Assembly: GCA_025359205.1 (NCBI GenBank)
Contig: JANYHD010000029.1
Span: 1 to 64,000 of the forward strand
DNA from: Gammaproteobacteria bacterium
GTDB taxonomy: Bacteria; Pseudomonadota; Gammaproteobacteria; Steroidobacterales; Steroidobacteraceae
Direction of reading: 5' to 3'
DNA length: 64,000 nucleotides
The notes under the pieces were generated by a model, which was not told where the DNA came from, did not search any database, and worked only from the letters and a program-made list of their open reading frames with translations. Below, one piece after another: positions 1-8,937 of the stretch; the first letter of the stretch is position 1; the number at the start of each line of letters is the position of its first letter. A program made the translations under genes and the position numbers.

Positions 1-20
1 TGTAAGGTCTCAGGACTTCG
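1..20 (+). repeat. left terminal inverted repeat of IS481 element
   Basis: Begins TGTAAGGTCTCAGG and matches the reverse complement of bases 990-1009 at about 14 of 20 positions. It lies downstream of the transposase stop codon. Confidence 0.75.
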
Positions 21-951
21 CTGACATTCCGGCAGAGGCTTTTCTGGCCAAGAGCCGCTCGTATGGCGTCTGCCCATCAAGGGCTCCGTGAGGCCGATGG
101 TAATTGTAATAGTCCTCCCATTCTTTGAGCTTATCGTTGAACAAGTGGACGTCGTCGCCAATGCTGTCCTTGTCGAGCAGCTGGTAAAATTCTTGCTCAT
201 CAACGCGGTGTGAGCGTTCGACCTTGCCGTTCAGGCGGGGTGTTTTGGGCCGGATGTAGACGTGGCGGATGTCCTGCCCCTCCAAGTGCCAGTGGAAGTT
301 GGACTGGAACTCGGCGCCGTTGTCTGTCTGGATTACCAGGACTCTGAAGGGAAGCCGTCGGATGACCTCGTCCACGAAGCTAATCGCTGACTTCTGGTTG
401 CAGACGTCGTAGATCTTGAGCACACGGATGCGCGTGCAGTCGTCGATCGCTGTGAACTGATACAGGCGCTTTCTAGATCCGGCGATGCGTTCCAGGAATT
501 TAACGTCGATTTGCAGGCGGTGTCCTGGCTGTGGCTTCTCGTATCGATGCCAGGGACGGCCTGTCGGCTGACGCTTGTGATTGGCCGGTAACCGGCCCAT
601 CCCGTAGCGGATCAGGATACGATGGGCTGTGGAGCGCGCCACGTGGATCTCGTGGAAGCGATGCAGGTAGCTCGCGATCCGACCAGCCCCAAATTTATAT
701 CTCTCGCGCAAATACAGGATCTTGGAGATCACCACGCGGGAAGTGGCTCTGGGAAAGTGTAGAGGAGCTCGGGGGCGATCGCACAGGCCAGCCTCACCGT
801 GACTCTTGTACCTTGCTTTCCATTTATAGAAGGTTTGGCGAGAGAGACCATAGTGCCGACACGTGTGAGCAACCCCGCGTGGCACCTCATCGGCTTGACG
901 CAGCACCCTCAAACGCCAGGCCACCAATCGGTTCTGTTCGTTCTTGTTCAT
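10..951 (-). CDS. IS481-family DDE transposase
   Basis: Transposase of 313 residues that would catalyse cut-and-paste or copy movement of the surrounding element. An N-terminal helix-turn-helix lies at about residues 27-45 (TCRHYGLSRQTFYKW). The rve integrase core follows, with the acidic triad visible as D149 (QIDVKF), D210 (QTDNGAEF) and E245 (NGKVERSHR). The C-terminal YYNYHRPHGALDGQTP motif is typical of IS481/IS3-type enzymes. No frameshift or stop interrupts it, so it may be active. The stop codon lies only nine bases from the element end. Confidence 0.93.
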   Translation of the reverse strand: MNKNEQNRLVAWRLRVLRQADEVPRGVAHTCRHYGLSRQTFYKWKARYKSHGEAGLCDRPRAPLHFPRATSRVVISKILYLRERYKFGAGRIASYLHRFHEIHVARSTAHRILIRYGMGRLPANHKRQPTGRPWHRYEKPQPGHRLQIDVKFLERIAGSRKRLYQFTAIDDCTRIRVLKIYDVCNQKSAISFVDEVIRRLPFRVLVIQTDNGAEFQSNFHWHLEGQDIRHVYIRPKTPRLNGKVERSHRVDEQEFYQLLDKDSIGDDVHLFNDKLKEWEDYYNYHRPHGALDGQTPYERLLARKASAGMSAKS

Positions 952-989
952 GGGCTCCTCCTGGGATGGGAACGGAGCCAGAATGTCAC

Positions 990-1009
990 CTTAGTTCTGG
1001 GACTTCACA
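990..1009 (-). repeat. right terminal inverted repeat of IS481 element
   Basis: Read on the minus strand it begins TGTGAAGTCCCAGAAC, matching the left end. It lies about 40 bases upstream of the transposase start and probably overlaps its promoter. Confidence 0.75.
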
Positions 1010-1045
1010 TTCAAGCAGCGGCGAAAACCCCTCGGTACCCGCAAG

Positions 1046-1339
1046 TCAATCGCGCAATTGCTGCGGAGTTGGCAATCGGCGCTTGTGGATCAGCGTCAAC
1101 ACGAAGACATCCTTGCCCCGAACCAGGTAAATGAGCCGCCATGAATGAACGGGCACCTCGCGGATCTTCGCATCACCGAGTTCCGGAACGATTCGTCCAA
1201 CGCGCGGAGTGGCGGTCAGTTGCGACGCGCGATCCAGGAACTCCAGCACGACCGGTTTGGCGTTGAGAGGCGAGTCCTTGCGGATGTACTCGTGGATCGC
1301 TTTCAGGTCGGCCCGGGCGCGTGCAGACCAGCGGAGCAC
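1046..1339 (-). CDS. RelE/ParE-family toxin of a type II toxin-antitoxin pair
   Basis: A 97-residue protein of the RelE/ParE superfamily. ParE members poison gyrase and RelE members cut mRNA; the target here cannot be assigned. Visible family features are the N-terminal LRWSARARADLKAIHEYI helix region, the central RVGRIVPELG and REVPVHSWRLIYLV strands, and a C-terminal VFVLTLIHKRRLP strand. It lies five bases downstream of a small antitoxin-like gene, so the two are probably translated together with the antitoxin first. The location next to an insertion sequence suits a mobile accessory module. Confidence 0.88.
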   Translation of the reverse strand: MLRWSARARADLKAIHEYIRKDSPLNAKPVVLEFLDRASQLTATPRVGRIVPELGDAKIREVPVHSWRLIYLVRGKDVFVLTLIHKRRLPTPQQLRD

Positions 1340-1344
1340 GGGTT

Positions 1345-1530
1345 CTACCAGGTCTCGATCTCGCGGGCGAGTTCTTCGGCGGAGGAAGTATTGCCGGCGT
1401 CGACGTCTTTCAGGCCCCGCTGCACCTTGTCGAGCACGTAGAGCCGATAGACGATCTCGTCGAGCGGCACGTCATCGGGTAGCTGTTCGATAGCCTGTAT
1501 CGCGTCCTGTTTGGCGGTGTGTGCGTGCAT
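1345..1530 (-). CDS. antitoxin of the RelE/ParE pair
   Basis: A 61-residue acidic protein starting at the ATG at 1530 (MHAHTAKQDAIQAIEQLPDD). The open frame extends to 1638, but the upstream part (about 36 residues) looks non-coding and reads poorly as protein. The pattern LPDDVPLDEIVYRLYVLDKVQRG is typical of small antitoxins that precede ParE-like toxins: a short helical DNA-binding or dimer part, then a toxin-wrapping tail (SSAEELAREIETW). It is the first gene of a two-gene operon. Its start is uncertain because no clear ribosome-binding site is visible. The 294 bases between this start and the next gene at 1825 hold no gene that I can support. Confidence 0.75.
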   Translation of the reverse strand: MHAHTAKQDAIQAIEQLPDDVPLDEIVYRLYVLDKVQRGLKDVDAGNTSSAEELAREIETW

Positions 1531-1824
1531 CGTGGATTCAACTATCCACCATTCCGGTGAGACCATCAACAGGGCGCGCGGCGGCGCCAGAGAACGTAGC
1601 GAAAACGTAGCGTTTCTTGCGCTTCCATGCGCTTTCATGCCACCGTAGCGTGAGGGCGGGCCTGCTATGTGGTTGAAAACAAAAGCCTAGCTATTCATCC
1701 TTGCCACTTCGAGCCAGGTGGTCGGCGGTTCGAAGGTCCTACCGGTCACATGGGTAACGGATTATTCGGACGGAGTACTCTGTAACCCAGGCGCTCAAAC
1801 GGGCAGAGGTTAACGAGAACGGCC

Positions 1825-2778
1825 ATGGCGACACACCACCAACCGCTGGGCGGCAACCAGATGCCGCGCTTTGCAGGCCCCGCGACCATGATGCGCCTGC
1901 CGCAATTTGCATCCGCCGCCGGGCTCGATGCCTGTTTTGTCGGCGTGCCGCTCGACATCGGCACTTCGCTCCGCGCCGGTGCCCGCTTCGGACCGCGCGA
2001 CATCCGCCAGAACTCGGTGCTGATCCGTCCCTATCTCATGGCGACGCGCGCGCGGCCCTTTGACTCGCTGCAGGTGGCCGATATCGGCGACGTCGCGATC
2101 AACACCTTCAACCTGGAAAAGTCCATCCCGATCATCGAACGGGCCTACGACGAGATTCTTGGTCACGGCTGCGTGCCGCTCACGATGGGCGGCGATCACA
2201 CCATCGTGCTGCCGATCCTGCGTGCGATGTACCGCAAGCACGGCCCCGTCGGCCTGGTGCACGTCGACGCGCACGCCGACGTCAACGACGAGATGTTCGG
2301 TGAACGCATCGCCCACGGCACCCCGTTCCGGCGCGCGGTCGAGGAAGGACTGCTGGACTGCAAACGCGCGGTGCAGATCGGGTTGCGCGCCACCGGCTAT
2401 GGGCCGGACGATTTTGACTGGACGCGGCGGCAGGGCATGCGTGTCGTGCAGGCCGAGGAATGCTGGCATCGCTCGCTGGTGCCGCTGATGACCGAGGTGC
2501 GCGCGCAGCTCGGCAAGGGCCCGGTGTATATGAGCTTCGACATTGATGGACTCGATCCGGCTTTTGCGCCGGGAACCGGCACGCCGGAGATCGGCGGATT
2601 GACGACCATCCAGGGCATGGAGATCATCCGCGGCTGCACCGGCCTCGACCTGGTCGGCTGTGACCTGGTCGAAGTCTCGCCACCCTACGATCCCTTCGGT
2701 ACCACTTCACTCCTGGCGGCCAACCTGCTCTACGAGATGCTGTGCGCGCTGCCGGGCGTGAAGCGCGGAGTCGGTTGA
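1825..2778 (+). CDS. agmatinase / guanidinobutyrase-type ureohydrolase
   Basis: A 317-residue arginase-superfamily enzyme that hydrolyses a guanidino compound to urea and an amine. The manganese-binding motifs are all present: GGDHT (122-126), DAHADVND (148-155) and SFDIDGLDP (237-245). Length and the N-terminal MPRFAGPATMMRLP stretch resemble agmatinase SpeB and guanidinobutyrase GbuA proteins; motifs cannot separate agmatine from 4-guanidinobutyrate as substrate. No arginine decarboxylase or regulator lies beside it, so the pathway context is missing. It is followed by sdaA in the same direction about 157 bases away, and may stand alone. Confidence 0.9.
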   Translation: MATHHQPLGGNQMPRFAGPATMMRLPQFASAAGLDACFVGVPLDIGTSLRAGARFGPRDIRQNSVLIRPYLMATRARPFDSLQVADIGDVAINTFNLEKSIPIIERAYDEILGHGCVPLTMGGDHTIVLPILRAMYRKHGPVGLVHVDAHADVNDEMFGERIAHGTPFRRAVEEGLLDCKRAVQIGLRATGYGPDDFDWTRRQGMRVVQAEECWHRSLVPLMTEVRAQLGKGPVYMSFDIDGLDPAFAPGTGTPEIGGLTTIQGMEIIRGCTGLDLVGCDLVEVSPPYDPFGTTSLLAANLLYEMLCALPGVKRGVG

Positions 2779-2935
2779 CGGACAGTGGGCACTGCTGACG
2801 GTATTGGGACCACGGCCGTCGCACTGGAGCCATACGCCGGCCGCCTTCGGGCATAGTCTAGTGTCGCGGCAAGGAAGCGGGTTTTGGGCGAGCGCTACAT
2901 TCGCCGGGCCGCGGCGGCGACAGGCGGTTATCTCC

Positions 2936-4300
2936 ATGAACCTCAGCGTCTTCGAAATCTTCAAGATCGGGATCGGTCCGTCGAGTTCGCACACCATGGG
3001 CCCGATGAACGCGGCCCGCGCCTTCGTCGAGTCACTGCAGTCGCAGCGGCTGCTCGCGCGCACCGCAAGCCTGACCGCCGAGCTGTTCGGGTCGCTGGCG
3101 CTGACCGGGCGCGGGCACTGCACGGACCGCGCGATTCTGCTTGGCCTCGAGGGCATGCGGCCGGAATCGATCGATTCCACCAGGGTCGAGCCAACTGTCG
3201 AGCGTATCCGCAGTGCGAAGCAGCTGCGACTGGGCGGCGAACGGGAAATTGTGTTCGACGAGGCACGGCACCTGCTATTCCATCACGACCAGGTGCTGCC
3301 GGGTCACTCGAACGGCATGCGTTTCACGGCCCAGGATGCCGCGGGCGTGACGCTGCTGCGCGAGGAGTACTACAGCATCGGCGGCGGCTTCATCATCAAG
3401 GAAGGCGAGGCCGCGGGCGCCGGAACGCAGCGCGCGCAGGCGCCCTACGAATTCGACTCGGCCGCCGAGCTGCTCGAGCACGGCAAGAAGCATGGCCTGG
3501 AAATTCATGAGCTGATGATGACGCGCGAGCGTACCTGGCGCAGCGACGCCGAAATCCGCCAGGGCCTGCTCGAGTTATGGCGCGTGATGCGCGAGTGCGT
3601 GCAGCGCGGCTTCCATGCGCAGGGGTTGCTGCCCGGCGTGCTCAAGGTGCGCCGGCGCGCGCCGAAGCTGTACCGGCAGCTCGAATCCGGTGATGCGAGT
3701 GACCCGATGCACGCGATGGACTGGGTCAATGCCTTTGCGCTGGCGGTCAATGAAGAAAACGCCGCGGGCGGACAGATGGTCACAGCGCCGACCAACGGCG
3801 CGGCCGGCATCGTTCCGGCGGTGTTGCATTACTATCAGCGCTTCGAGTCTGGCGCGGACGAGGATGGCGTGATCCGCTTCCTGCTCTCCGCGGCCGCGAT
3901 CGGCATGCTCTATAAGAAGAATGCCTCGATTTCAGGCGCCGAGATGGGTTGCCAGGGCGAGGTGGGGGTGGCCTGCTCGATGGCGGCGGCGGGACTGGTA
4001 TCGGCGCTGCACGGCACCAATGAGCAGATCGAAAATGCTGCGGAAATCGGCATGGAGCACAACCTCGGCCTGACCTGCGATCCGGTCGCCGGGCTTGTGC
4101 AGATTCCCTGCATCGAACGAAATGCGATGGGCTCGCTCAAGGCAATCAGCGCGGCGCGGCTGGCGCTCCATGGCGACGGTTCGCACAAGGTCTCGCTCGA
4201 CCAGGTCATCAACACCATGCGCCAGACCGGCCACGACATGGGCACGATCTACAAGGAAACCTCGCAGGGCGGCCTCGCGGTCAACGTTCCGGAGTGCTGA
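2936..4300 (+). CDS. sdaA: L-serine ammonia-lyase, iron-sulfur, single-chain
   Basis: Converts L-serine to pyruvate and ammonia in the cytoplasm using a [4Fe-4S] cluster. The ATG at 2936 gives 454 residues, the usual family length; the frame runs open further upstream but that part looks non-coding. The N-terminus [20 protein letters not shown] is the family signature. Cluster cysteines are visible in [20 protein letters not shown] and [12 protein letters not shown] in the C-terminal half. Its TGA stop abuts the stop of convergent tdh with no base between (TGATCA). Together with tdh and kbl it forms a serine/threonine/glycine catabolic cluster. Confidence 0.96.
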   Translation: MNLSVFEIFKIGIGPSSSHTMGPMNAARAFVESLQSQRLLARTASLTAELFGSLALTGRGHCTDRAILLGLEGMRPESIDSTRVEPTVERIRSAKQLRLGGEREIVFDEARHLLFHHDQVLPGHSNGMRFTAQDAAGVTLLREEYYSIGGGFIIKEGEAAGAGTQRAQAPYEFDSAAELLEHGKKHGLEIHELMMTRERTWRSDAEIRQGLLELWRVMRECVQRGFHAQGLLPGVLKVRRRAPKLYRQLESGDASDPMHAMDWVNAFALAVNEENAAGGQMVTAPTNGAAGIVPAVLHYYQRFESGADEDGVIRFLLSAAAIGMLYKKNASISGAEMGCQGEVGVACSMAAAGLVSALHGTNEQIENAAEIGMEHNLGLTCDPVAGLVQIPCIERNAMGSLKAISAARLALHGDGSHKVSLDQVINTMRQTGHDMGTIYKETSQGGLAVNVPEC

Positions 4301-5335
4301 TCAGGCGGCGTTCTCCCAGTCGAGGATGACTTTGCCGCTTTGGCCGGACGCCATGACTTCGAAGCCTTCCTGAAAGCGGCCGATCGGCAGGCGGTGGGTG
4401 ATCACCGGGCCGATATCCAGCCCGGACTGCAGCATGGCCGACATCTTGTACCAGGTCTCGAACATCTCGCGGCCGTATACGCCTTTGAGCATCAGGCCCT
4501 TGAAGATCACCTCGTCCCACTTGATGCCGGTTTCGGCCGGCATGATTCCCAGCAGCGCCACGCTGCCGCCGTGATGCATGGTCTGCAGCATCTGGCGGAA
4601 TGCGGCCGGCGCGCCGCTCATCTCGAGCCCGACATCGAAGCCCTCTTCCATGCCGAGTTGCGCCATCGCGTCCTCGAGTTTCTCGCTGCGCACGTCGATC
4701 GCCAGTGACGCGCCCATCCTGCGCGCGAGCGCGAGGCGGTAAGGGTTGACGTCGGTGATGACGACGTGGCGCGCACCGACGTGGCGCGCGATCGCCACCG
4801 CCATGACGCCGATCGGACCCGCGCCCGAGATCAGCACGTCTTCACCCACGACATTGAATGACAGCGCCGTGTGCGTGGCATTGCCGAGCGGGTCGAGGAT
4901 CGAGGCAATCTCGTCGCTAATGACTGGCGGCAGCTTGAATACGTTTGAGGCTGGCAGCGACATGAATTCCGCGAAGCAGCCCGGCCGGTTGACGCCGACG
5001 CCAACCGTGTTGCGGCACAGGTGGCGGCGGCCGGCGCGGCAGTTGCGGCAGAAGCCGCAGGTCACATGGCCTTCGCCCGAGACGCGATCACCGAGCTTGA
5101 GCCCGCGCACCTCGCTGCCCATCTCGACGATTTCGCCGCAGTACTCGTGCCCGACCGCCATTGGCACCTTGATAGTGCGCTGCGCCCACTCGTCCCAGTG
5201 GTAGATGTGCATATCGGTGCCGCAGATCGCGGTCTTCTTCATGCGGATCAGCACATCGTTGTGGCCGATGGAGGGCTTGGCCACTTCCGCCATCCAGATG
5301 CCGGGTTCCGCCTGCGCCTTGACCAGTGCCTTCAT
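4301..5335 (-). CDS. tdh: L-threonine 3-dehydrogenase
   Basis: A 344-residue zinc-dependent MDR dehydrogenase that oxidises L-threonine to 2-amino-3-ketobutyrate with NAD. Catalytic zinc ligands C38 (AICGTD) and H63-E64 (GHEYCG) are present. The structural zinc cysteines C93, C96, C99 and C107 are present, as is the nucleotide-binding GAGPIGVMA. The unstable product is handed to Kbl, encoded immediately upstream. The start codon overlaps the kbl stop in an ATGA arrangement, so the two are translationally coupled. Confidence 0.97.
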   Translation of the reverse strand: MKALVKAQAEPGIWMAEVAKPSIGHNDVLIRMKKTAICGTDMHIYHWDEWAQRTIKVPMAVGHEYCGEIVEMGSEVRGLKLGDRVSGEGHVTCGFCRNCRAGRRHLCRNTVGVGVNRPGCFAEFMSLPASNVFKLPPVISDEIASILDPLGNATHTALSFNVVGEDVLISGAGPIGVMAVAIARHVGARHVVITDVNPYRLALARRMGASLAIDVRSEKLEDAMAQLGMEEGFDVGLEMSGAPAAFRQMLQTMHHGGSVALLGIMPAETGIKWDEVIFKGLMLKGVYGREMFETWYKMSAMLQSGLDIGPVITHRLPIGRFQEGFEVMASGQSGKVILDWENAA

Positions 5336-6591
5336 GATTTTTCGCCCAGGATGCCAAATTCGCGGCCTGCCGTCGTGAATGCGGCGACCGCCTGATCGAG
5401 ATGCGCACGGGAATGTGCCGCCGTGAGCTGCGTGCGGATGCGCGCCTTGCCCACGGGCACCACCGGGAACGAGAAGCCGATGACGTAGACGCCGAGCTCG
5501 AGCAGCCGGTTGGCCATGCGCGTGGCGAGCGCAGCGTCGCCGAGCATGACCGGCACGATCGGATGCTCGCCCGGCACCAGTGTGAAGCCGGCCGCCTGCA
5601 TCTGCGCACGGAAATGGCTGGCGTTCCCGGCCAGTTGGCGGCGCAGCGCGTCGCCGGACTCAATCAGGTCGAGCACGGCCAGCGTGGTCGCGGCCACCAC
5701 CGGCGCAATGGAATTCGAGAACAGGTAGGGGCGCGAGCGCTGACGCAACCACTCGATCAGGGTGCGCGGGCCCGCGATGTAGCCGCCGGAGGCGCCGCCG
5801 AGCGCCTTGCCGAGCGTGCCGGTGAGCAGGTCGACGCGGCTCATCACCCCCGCCAGCTCGTGCGTGCCGCGCCCGTGCGCGCCGATGAACCCGGTTGCAT
5901 GCGAGTCGTCCACGGCGAGGATCGCGCGGTAGCGCTCCGCCAGCGCGCTAATCTCTCCCAGCGGCGCGAAGGTGCCGTCCATCGAAAATACGCCGTCGGT
6001 GATGATGAGCCGCGTGCGGGCATCGTGCGACTCGACCAGGCGCGCCTCGAGCTCGCCGAGGTCGCGGTTGGCGTAACGCAGGCGCCGCGCCTTGCACAGG
6101 CGGATCCCATCGATGATTGAGGCGTGGTTGAGCGCATCCGAGATCACGGCGTCCTGCTCGTCGAGCAGCGTTTCGAACAGTCCACCGTTGGCGTCGAAGC
6201 ACGAGGAATAAAGGATCGTGGACTCGGTGCCCAGGAAGGCCGACAGGCGCGCCTCCAGTTCGGCGTGAATGCCCTGCGTGCCACAGATGAAGCGCACCGA
6301 GGCACAGCCATAGCCGTAACGATCTAGCGCCGCGTGCGCGGCGGCGATGACCGCCGGGTGACTGGCGAGGCCGAGGTAGTTGTTCGCGCACAGGTTTATA
6401 ACCTCGCGTCCCCCAACGCGGATCACGGCGCCCTGCGGCGAGTCGAGCAGCCGTTCAGCCTTGTAGGTGCCTGCCGCGCGGAGTCCCTCGAGCTGCGAGT
6501 GGAGCTGCGTGGTCAGGGCATCGATGGCGCGCTGGGAATGCGGCAAGTTTGTCTGCTGCCAGGTGAAACGGTACGGTATCCTGCCCTGCAA
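5332..6591 (-). CDS. kbl: glycine C-acetyltransferase (2-amino-3-ketobutyrate CoA ligase)
   Basis: PLP enzyme that splits 2-amino-3-ketobutyrate with CoA into glycine and acetyl-CoA. Alpha-oxoamine synthase features are clear: [15 protein letters not shown], the [10 protein letters not shown] region and the PLP lysine in [13 protein letters not shown]. It is the first gene of a kbl-tdh operon. The start is unresolved. The TTG at 6591 gives 419 residues, about 20 more than E. coli Kbl. The TTG at 6546 ([11 protein letters not shown]) gives a family-like length and leaves room for a promoter against the divergent transporter gene. Confidence 0.95.
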   Translation of the reverse strand: MQGRIPYRFTWQQTNLPHSQRAIDALTTQLHSQLEGLRAAGTYKAERLLDSPQGAVIRVGGREVINLCANNYLGLASHPAVIAAAHAALDRYGYGCASVRFICGTQGIHAELEARLSAFLGTESTILYSSCFDANGGLFETLLDEQDAVISDALNHASIIDGIRLCKARRLRYANRDLGELEARLVESHDARTRLIITDGVFSMDGTFAPLGEISALAERYRAILAVDDSHATGFIGAHGRGTHELAGVMSRVDLLTGTLGKALGGASGGYIAGPRTLIEWLRQRSRPYLFSNSIAPVVAATTLAVLDLIESGDALRRQLAGNASHFRAQMQAAGFTLVPGEHPIVPVMLGDAALATRMANRLLELGVYVIGFSFPVVPVGKARIRTQLTAAHSRAHLDQAVAAFTTAGREFGILGEKS

Positions 6592-6626
6592 TCACAGTGC
6601 CGGCAACTGATGAGTCCCAGCAACCC

Positions 6627-7847
6627 ATGACCAGGCCCGTCGGCGCTCGCTGGCTCAACCGCACGGTCGTCGGCATCGGGCTCGCTTCGCTGTTCAGCGA
6701 CTGGTCGCACGAGATCGCATCCACGCTGCTGCCCGCGTTCCTGGCGAGCTTCGGCGCCGCCGCCGCCTGGCTCGGCATGATCGAAGGCTGTGCGGACGGC
6801 GCGGCGAGCTTCACCAAGATGGCCTCCGGCTACTACACCGACCGATTGGCACGGCGCAAACCCATCGCAGTCGCGGGCTACGTGGTGACCGCTCTGGGGA
6901 CGGCGGCCATCGCCCTGACGACCAGTGCATGGCAGGTGCTGCTCGCGCGGTCTGCGGCCTGGCTCGGGCGCGGCGTGCGCACACCGGTCCGCAAGGCGCT
7001 GCTCGCGGCCGCGGTGACACGCGAGACCTACGGCCGCGCCTTCGGCTTCGAGCGCATGATGGACACCTGCGGCGCCATCGTCGGCCCGCTCACCGCGGTA
7101 TTGCTACTGCAGGCGCTGCGGCACGACTACGCGCGGATCTTCGCATTGACGCTTATCCCTGGTTTGGCGGCGGCGCTGCTGATGGCCTTTGCGGTGCAGG
7201 AACGGCGGCGCACGGCCGTTTCACACCTCGGCTTTGCGCTGAGCCTGCGCGCGCTGCCGGCGCCCTTCCGCGCGCTGCTGCTGGCCGTGGGACTGTTCGG
7301 ACTCGGTGATTTCGCCCATACCATGCTGATCCTGCTGGCGGTGCAAAAACTCCTGCCGGTACTTGGCGCGGCGCGCGCTGCCACGCTCGCGACTGCGCTC
7401 TACGTCCTGCACAACGTGCTCTACGCTGCATTTGCGATGGTTGGCGGCATGCTGGCTGATCGCGTGAACAAGGCCACGCTGCTCGCCGGCGCCTACTTTC
7501 TCGCCGCCGCGATGGCGCTCGGCATCGTGTTCCTGCCGCTGAACCTGTGGACGCTGGGAGCGATCTTCATAGTAGGCGGCATCTATGTCGCGCTCGAGGA
7601 GACGCTGGAAGACTCGTTGTGCGCGCAGCTGGTCGGCGACAGGCAGCACGGCGTGGCCTTCGGTACCCTGGCGACGGTCAACGGCATCGGCGACCTGGTT
7701 TCGAGCGTGGTGGTCGGCACGCTGTGGACGCTGTACGGCACGAGCACGGCTTTCGCCTACAGCGCCGTGCTGTTTGTCGCGGGCGGCCTGCTGGTGCTGC
7801 GGCTGGCCCCCGTTGCAGACGAAGGTGGACATGCGCGCGCGCAGTGA
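6627..7847 (+). CDS. MFS transporter
   Basis: A major-facilitator protein of about 406 residues with roughly 11-12 hydrophobic segments. The loop after the second segment (YYTDRLARRKPIAVAGY) and the symmetry-related GGMLADRVNK loop in the second half match the MFS cytoplasmic motif. The substrate is unknown. The ATG at 6627 is preferred over the GTG at 6597 because the upstream copy would leave only five bases to the divergent kbl start. Neither has a strong ribosome-binding site. The next gene, a secreted protease, starts four bases after its stop, suggesting co-transcription. Confidence 0.85.
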   Translation: MTRPVGARWLNRTVVGIGLASLFSDWSHEIASTLLPAFLASFGAAAAWLGMIEGCADGAASFTKMASGYYTDRLARRKPIAVAGYVVTALGTAAIALTTSAWQVLLARSAAWLGRGVRTPVRKALLAAAVTRETYGRAFGFERMMDTCGAIVGPLTAVLLLQALRHDYARIFALTLIPGLAAALLMAFAVQERRRTAVSHLGFALSLRALPAPFRALLLAVGLFGLGDFAHTMLILLAVQKLLPVLGAARAATLATALYVLHNVLYAAFAMVGGMLADRVNKATLLAGAYFLAAAMALGIVFLPLNLWTLGAIFIVGGIYVALEETLEDSLCAQLVGDRQHGVAFGTLATVNGIGDLVSSVVVGTLWTLYGTSTAFAYSAVLFVAGGLLVLRLAPVADEGGHARAQ

Positions 7848-7851
7848 CACA

Positions 7852-8892
7852 ATGGCGCCTGTGAAGTATCAGTCACTCATGCTGCCGCTCCTGATCGTCG
7901 CCGGCGGCGTCACGCTGGCCCATGCGGAGGCCAGCGACACCAGCCCCGCGCCTGCGGCCGTGCCCCAGCCCGCCGTTGCACCTGAAGCGGCGGCGCCTGC
8001 AGCGGCGCCGGCGCCAACGAATGTCGATAGCAGCGACATCACCGAGATCGTGATCCAGGCGCCCGAACCACGCTACGTGGCTCCGACCCGCCGCGACCAG
8101 ATCGGCCGCATCTGGGCGCCGGTGTTCATCAACGGCAAAGGCCCGTTCCGCCTGGTGCTCGATTCGGGCGCCAGCCGCTCCGGCGTCACCGCCAAAGTGG
8201 CCGCGGCGCTGGGCATCAAGCCGGATGATTCGCACCCGGTCAGGTTGCGCGCAGTTACCGGTAGCGCGACCGTGGCGACGATTCATGTGGATTCACTCCA
8301 GGTCGGCGATCTGCTGGTCAATGATTCGAGGTTGCCGATCCTGGCCGATGCGCTCGGCGGTGCCGACGGGATACTCGGCAACGAAGGGCTGGCCGACCAG
8401 CGGGTGTATATCGATTTTCGCCACGACTTGATCATCATCTCCCGCTCGCACGGCCGGCCGGCTGCGGCAGGCTTCATGACCGTGCCGTTTACGCTCGAGC
8501 GCGGGCGCTTGCTGGTAACGGACGTGCAGCTGGGGTGGGTGCATGCCAAGGCCATCATCGACACCGGTGGCCAGATCACGGTCGCCAACATGGCGCTGCG
8601 CGATGCGCTGATACGCCGCAATAGCAAGGAACATTTCTCGGTCGATCAGATCGAGGGCGTCACCAATGACATCCAGGATGGCGAAGGCCGCCGCGCGCCG
8701 CCGATCAGGTTCGGGCCGATCCAGATTCAAAGTAAGCGCATGACCTTCGCGGACATGCGCATCTTTGAATACTGGAAGATGACCAAGGAACCGTCCGTCC
8801 TGATCGGTATGGACGCGCTCGGCCTGCTCGACACGCTCATCATCGACTACCGCCGGCATGAACTCATGCTGCGGATGCGCGACGACTCCTGA
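7852..8892 (+). CDS. secreted retropepsin-like aspartyl protease family protein
   Basis: A 346-residue protein with an N-terminal signal peptide (hydrophobic core LMLPLLIVAGG, likely cleavage after AHA near residue 25). A disordered Ala/Pro-rich linker runs to about residue 58. Two aspartyl-protease half-sites follow in one chain: LVLDSGAS with D104 and AIIDTGG with D237. It is therefore a single-chain two-domain enzyme of the retropepsin-like periplasmic type, unlike viral homodimers. Such proteins are widespread and mostly uncharacterised; the substrate is unknown. The ATG at 7852 lies four bases after the transporter stop, so the two may form an operon. Confidence 0.82.
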   Translation: MAPVKYQSLMLPLLIVAGGVTLAHAEASDTSPAPAAVPQPAVAPEAAAPAAAPAPTNVDSSDITEIVIQAPEPRYVAPTRRDQIGRIWAPVFINGKGPFRLVLDSGASRSGVTAKVAAALGIKPDDSHPVRLRAVTGSATVATIHVDSLQVGDLLVNDSRLPILADALGGADGILGNEGLADQRVYIDFRHDLIIISRSHGRPAAAGFMTVPFTLERGRLLVTDVQLGWVHAKAIIDTGGQITVANMALRDALIRRNSKEHFSVDQIEGVTNDIQDGEGRRAPPIRFGPIQIQSKRMTFADMRIFEYWKMTKEPSVLIGMDALGLLDTLIIDYRRHELMLRMRDDS

Positions 8893-8937
8893 CGCGCGGC
8901 GCGACGGCGGCGTGAGCCGGGCTGGAACCGGCCCCGC

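Larger units (their letters stand above)
1..1009 (-). mobile_element. IS481-family insertion sequence, apparently complete
   Basis: A single transposase gene on the minus strand fills an element bounded by imperfect terminal inverted repeats. The left end begins at base 1 with TGTAAGGTCTCAGGACTTCG. The reverse complement of the right end begins TGTGAAGTCCCAGAACTAAG. They agree at about 14 of 20 positions and both start with TGT, as expected for IS481. The size near 1 kb fits the family. The target duplication cannot be checked because the left flank lies outside the window. The element starting exactly at base 1 suggests the source contig broke at this repeat. Confidence 0.85.

Noticed and set aside
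1710-1760. tRNA-like 3' end (GGCGGTTCGAAGGTCC followed by ACCGGTCACA)
   Set aside because: The flanks of TTCGAA cannot form a five-base T-stem and no matching acceptor or anticodon arms lie upstream.
1764-1774. ATTCGGACGGA shared with 63484-63494, considered as a long-range repeat
   Set aside because: An 11-mer is expected to recur many times by chance in 64 kb, and neither copy has a meaningful position.
2804-2935. 44-residue N-terminal extension of serine dehydratase
   Set aside because: The family N-terminus starts precisely at ATG 2936 and the upstream translation is arginine/serine-rich noise.
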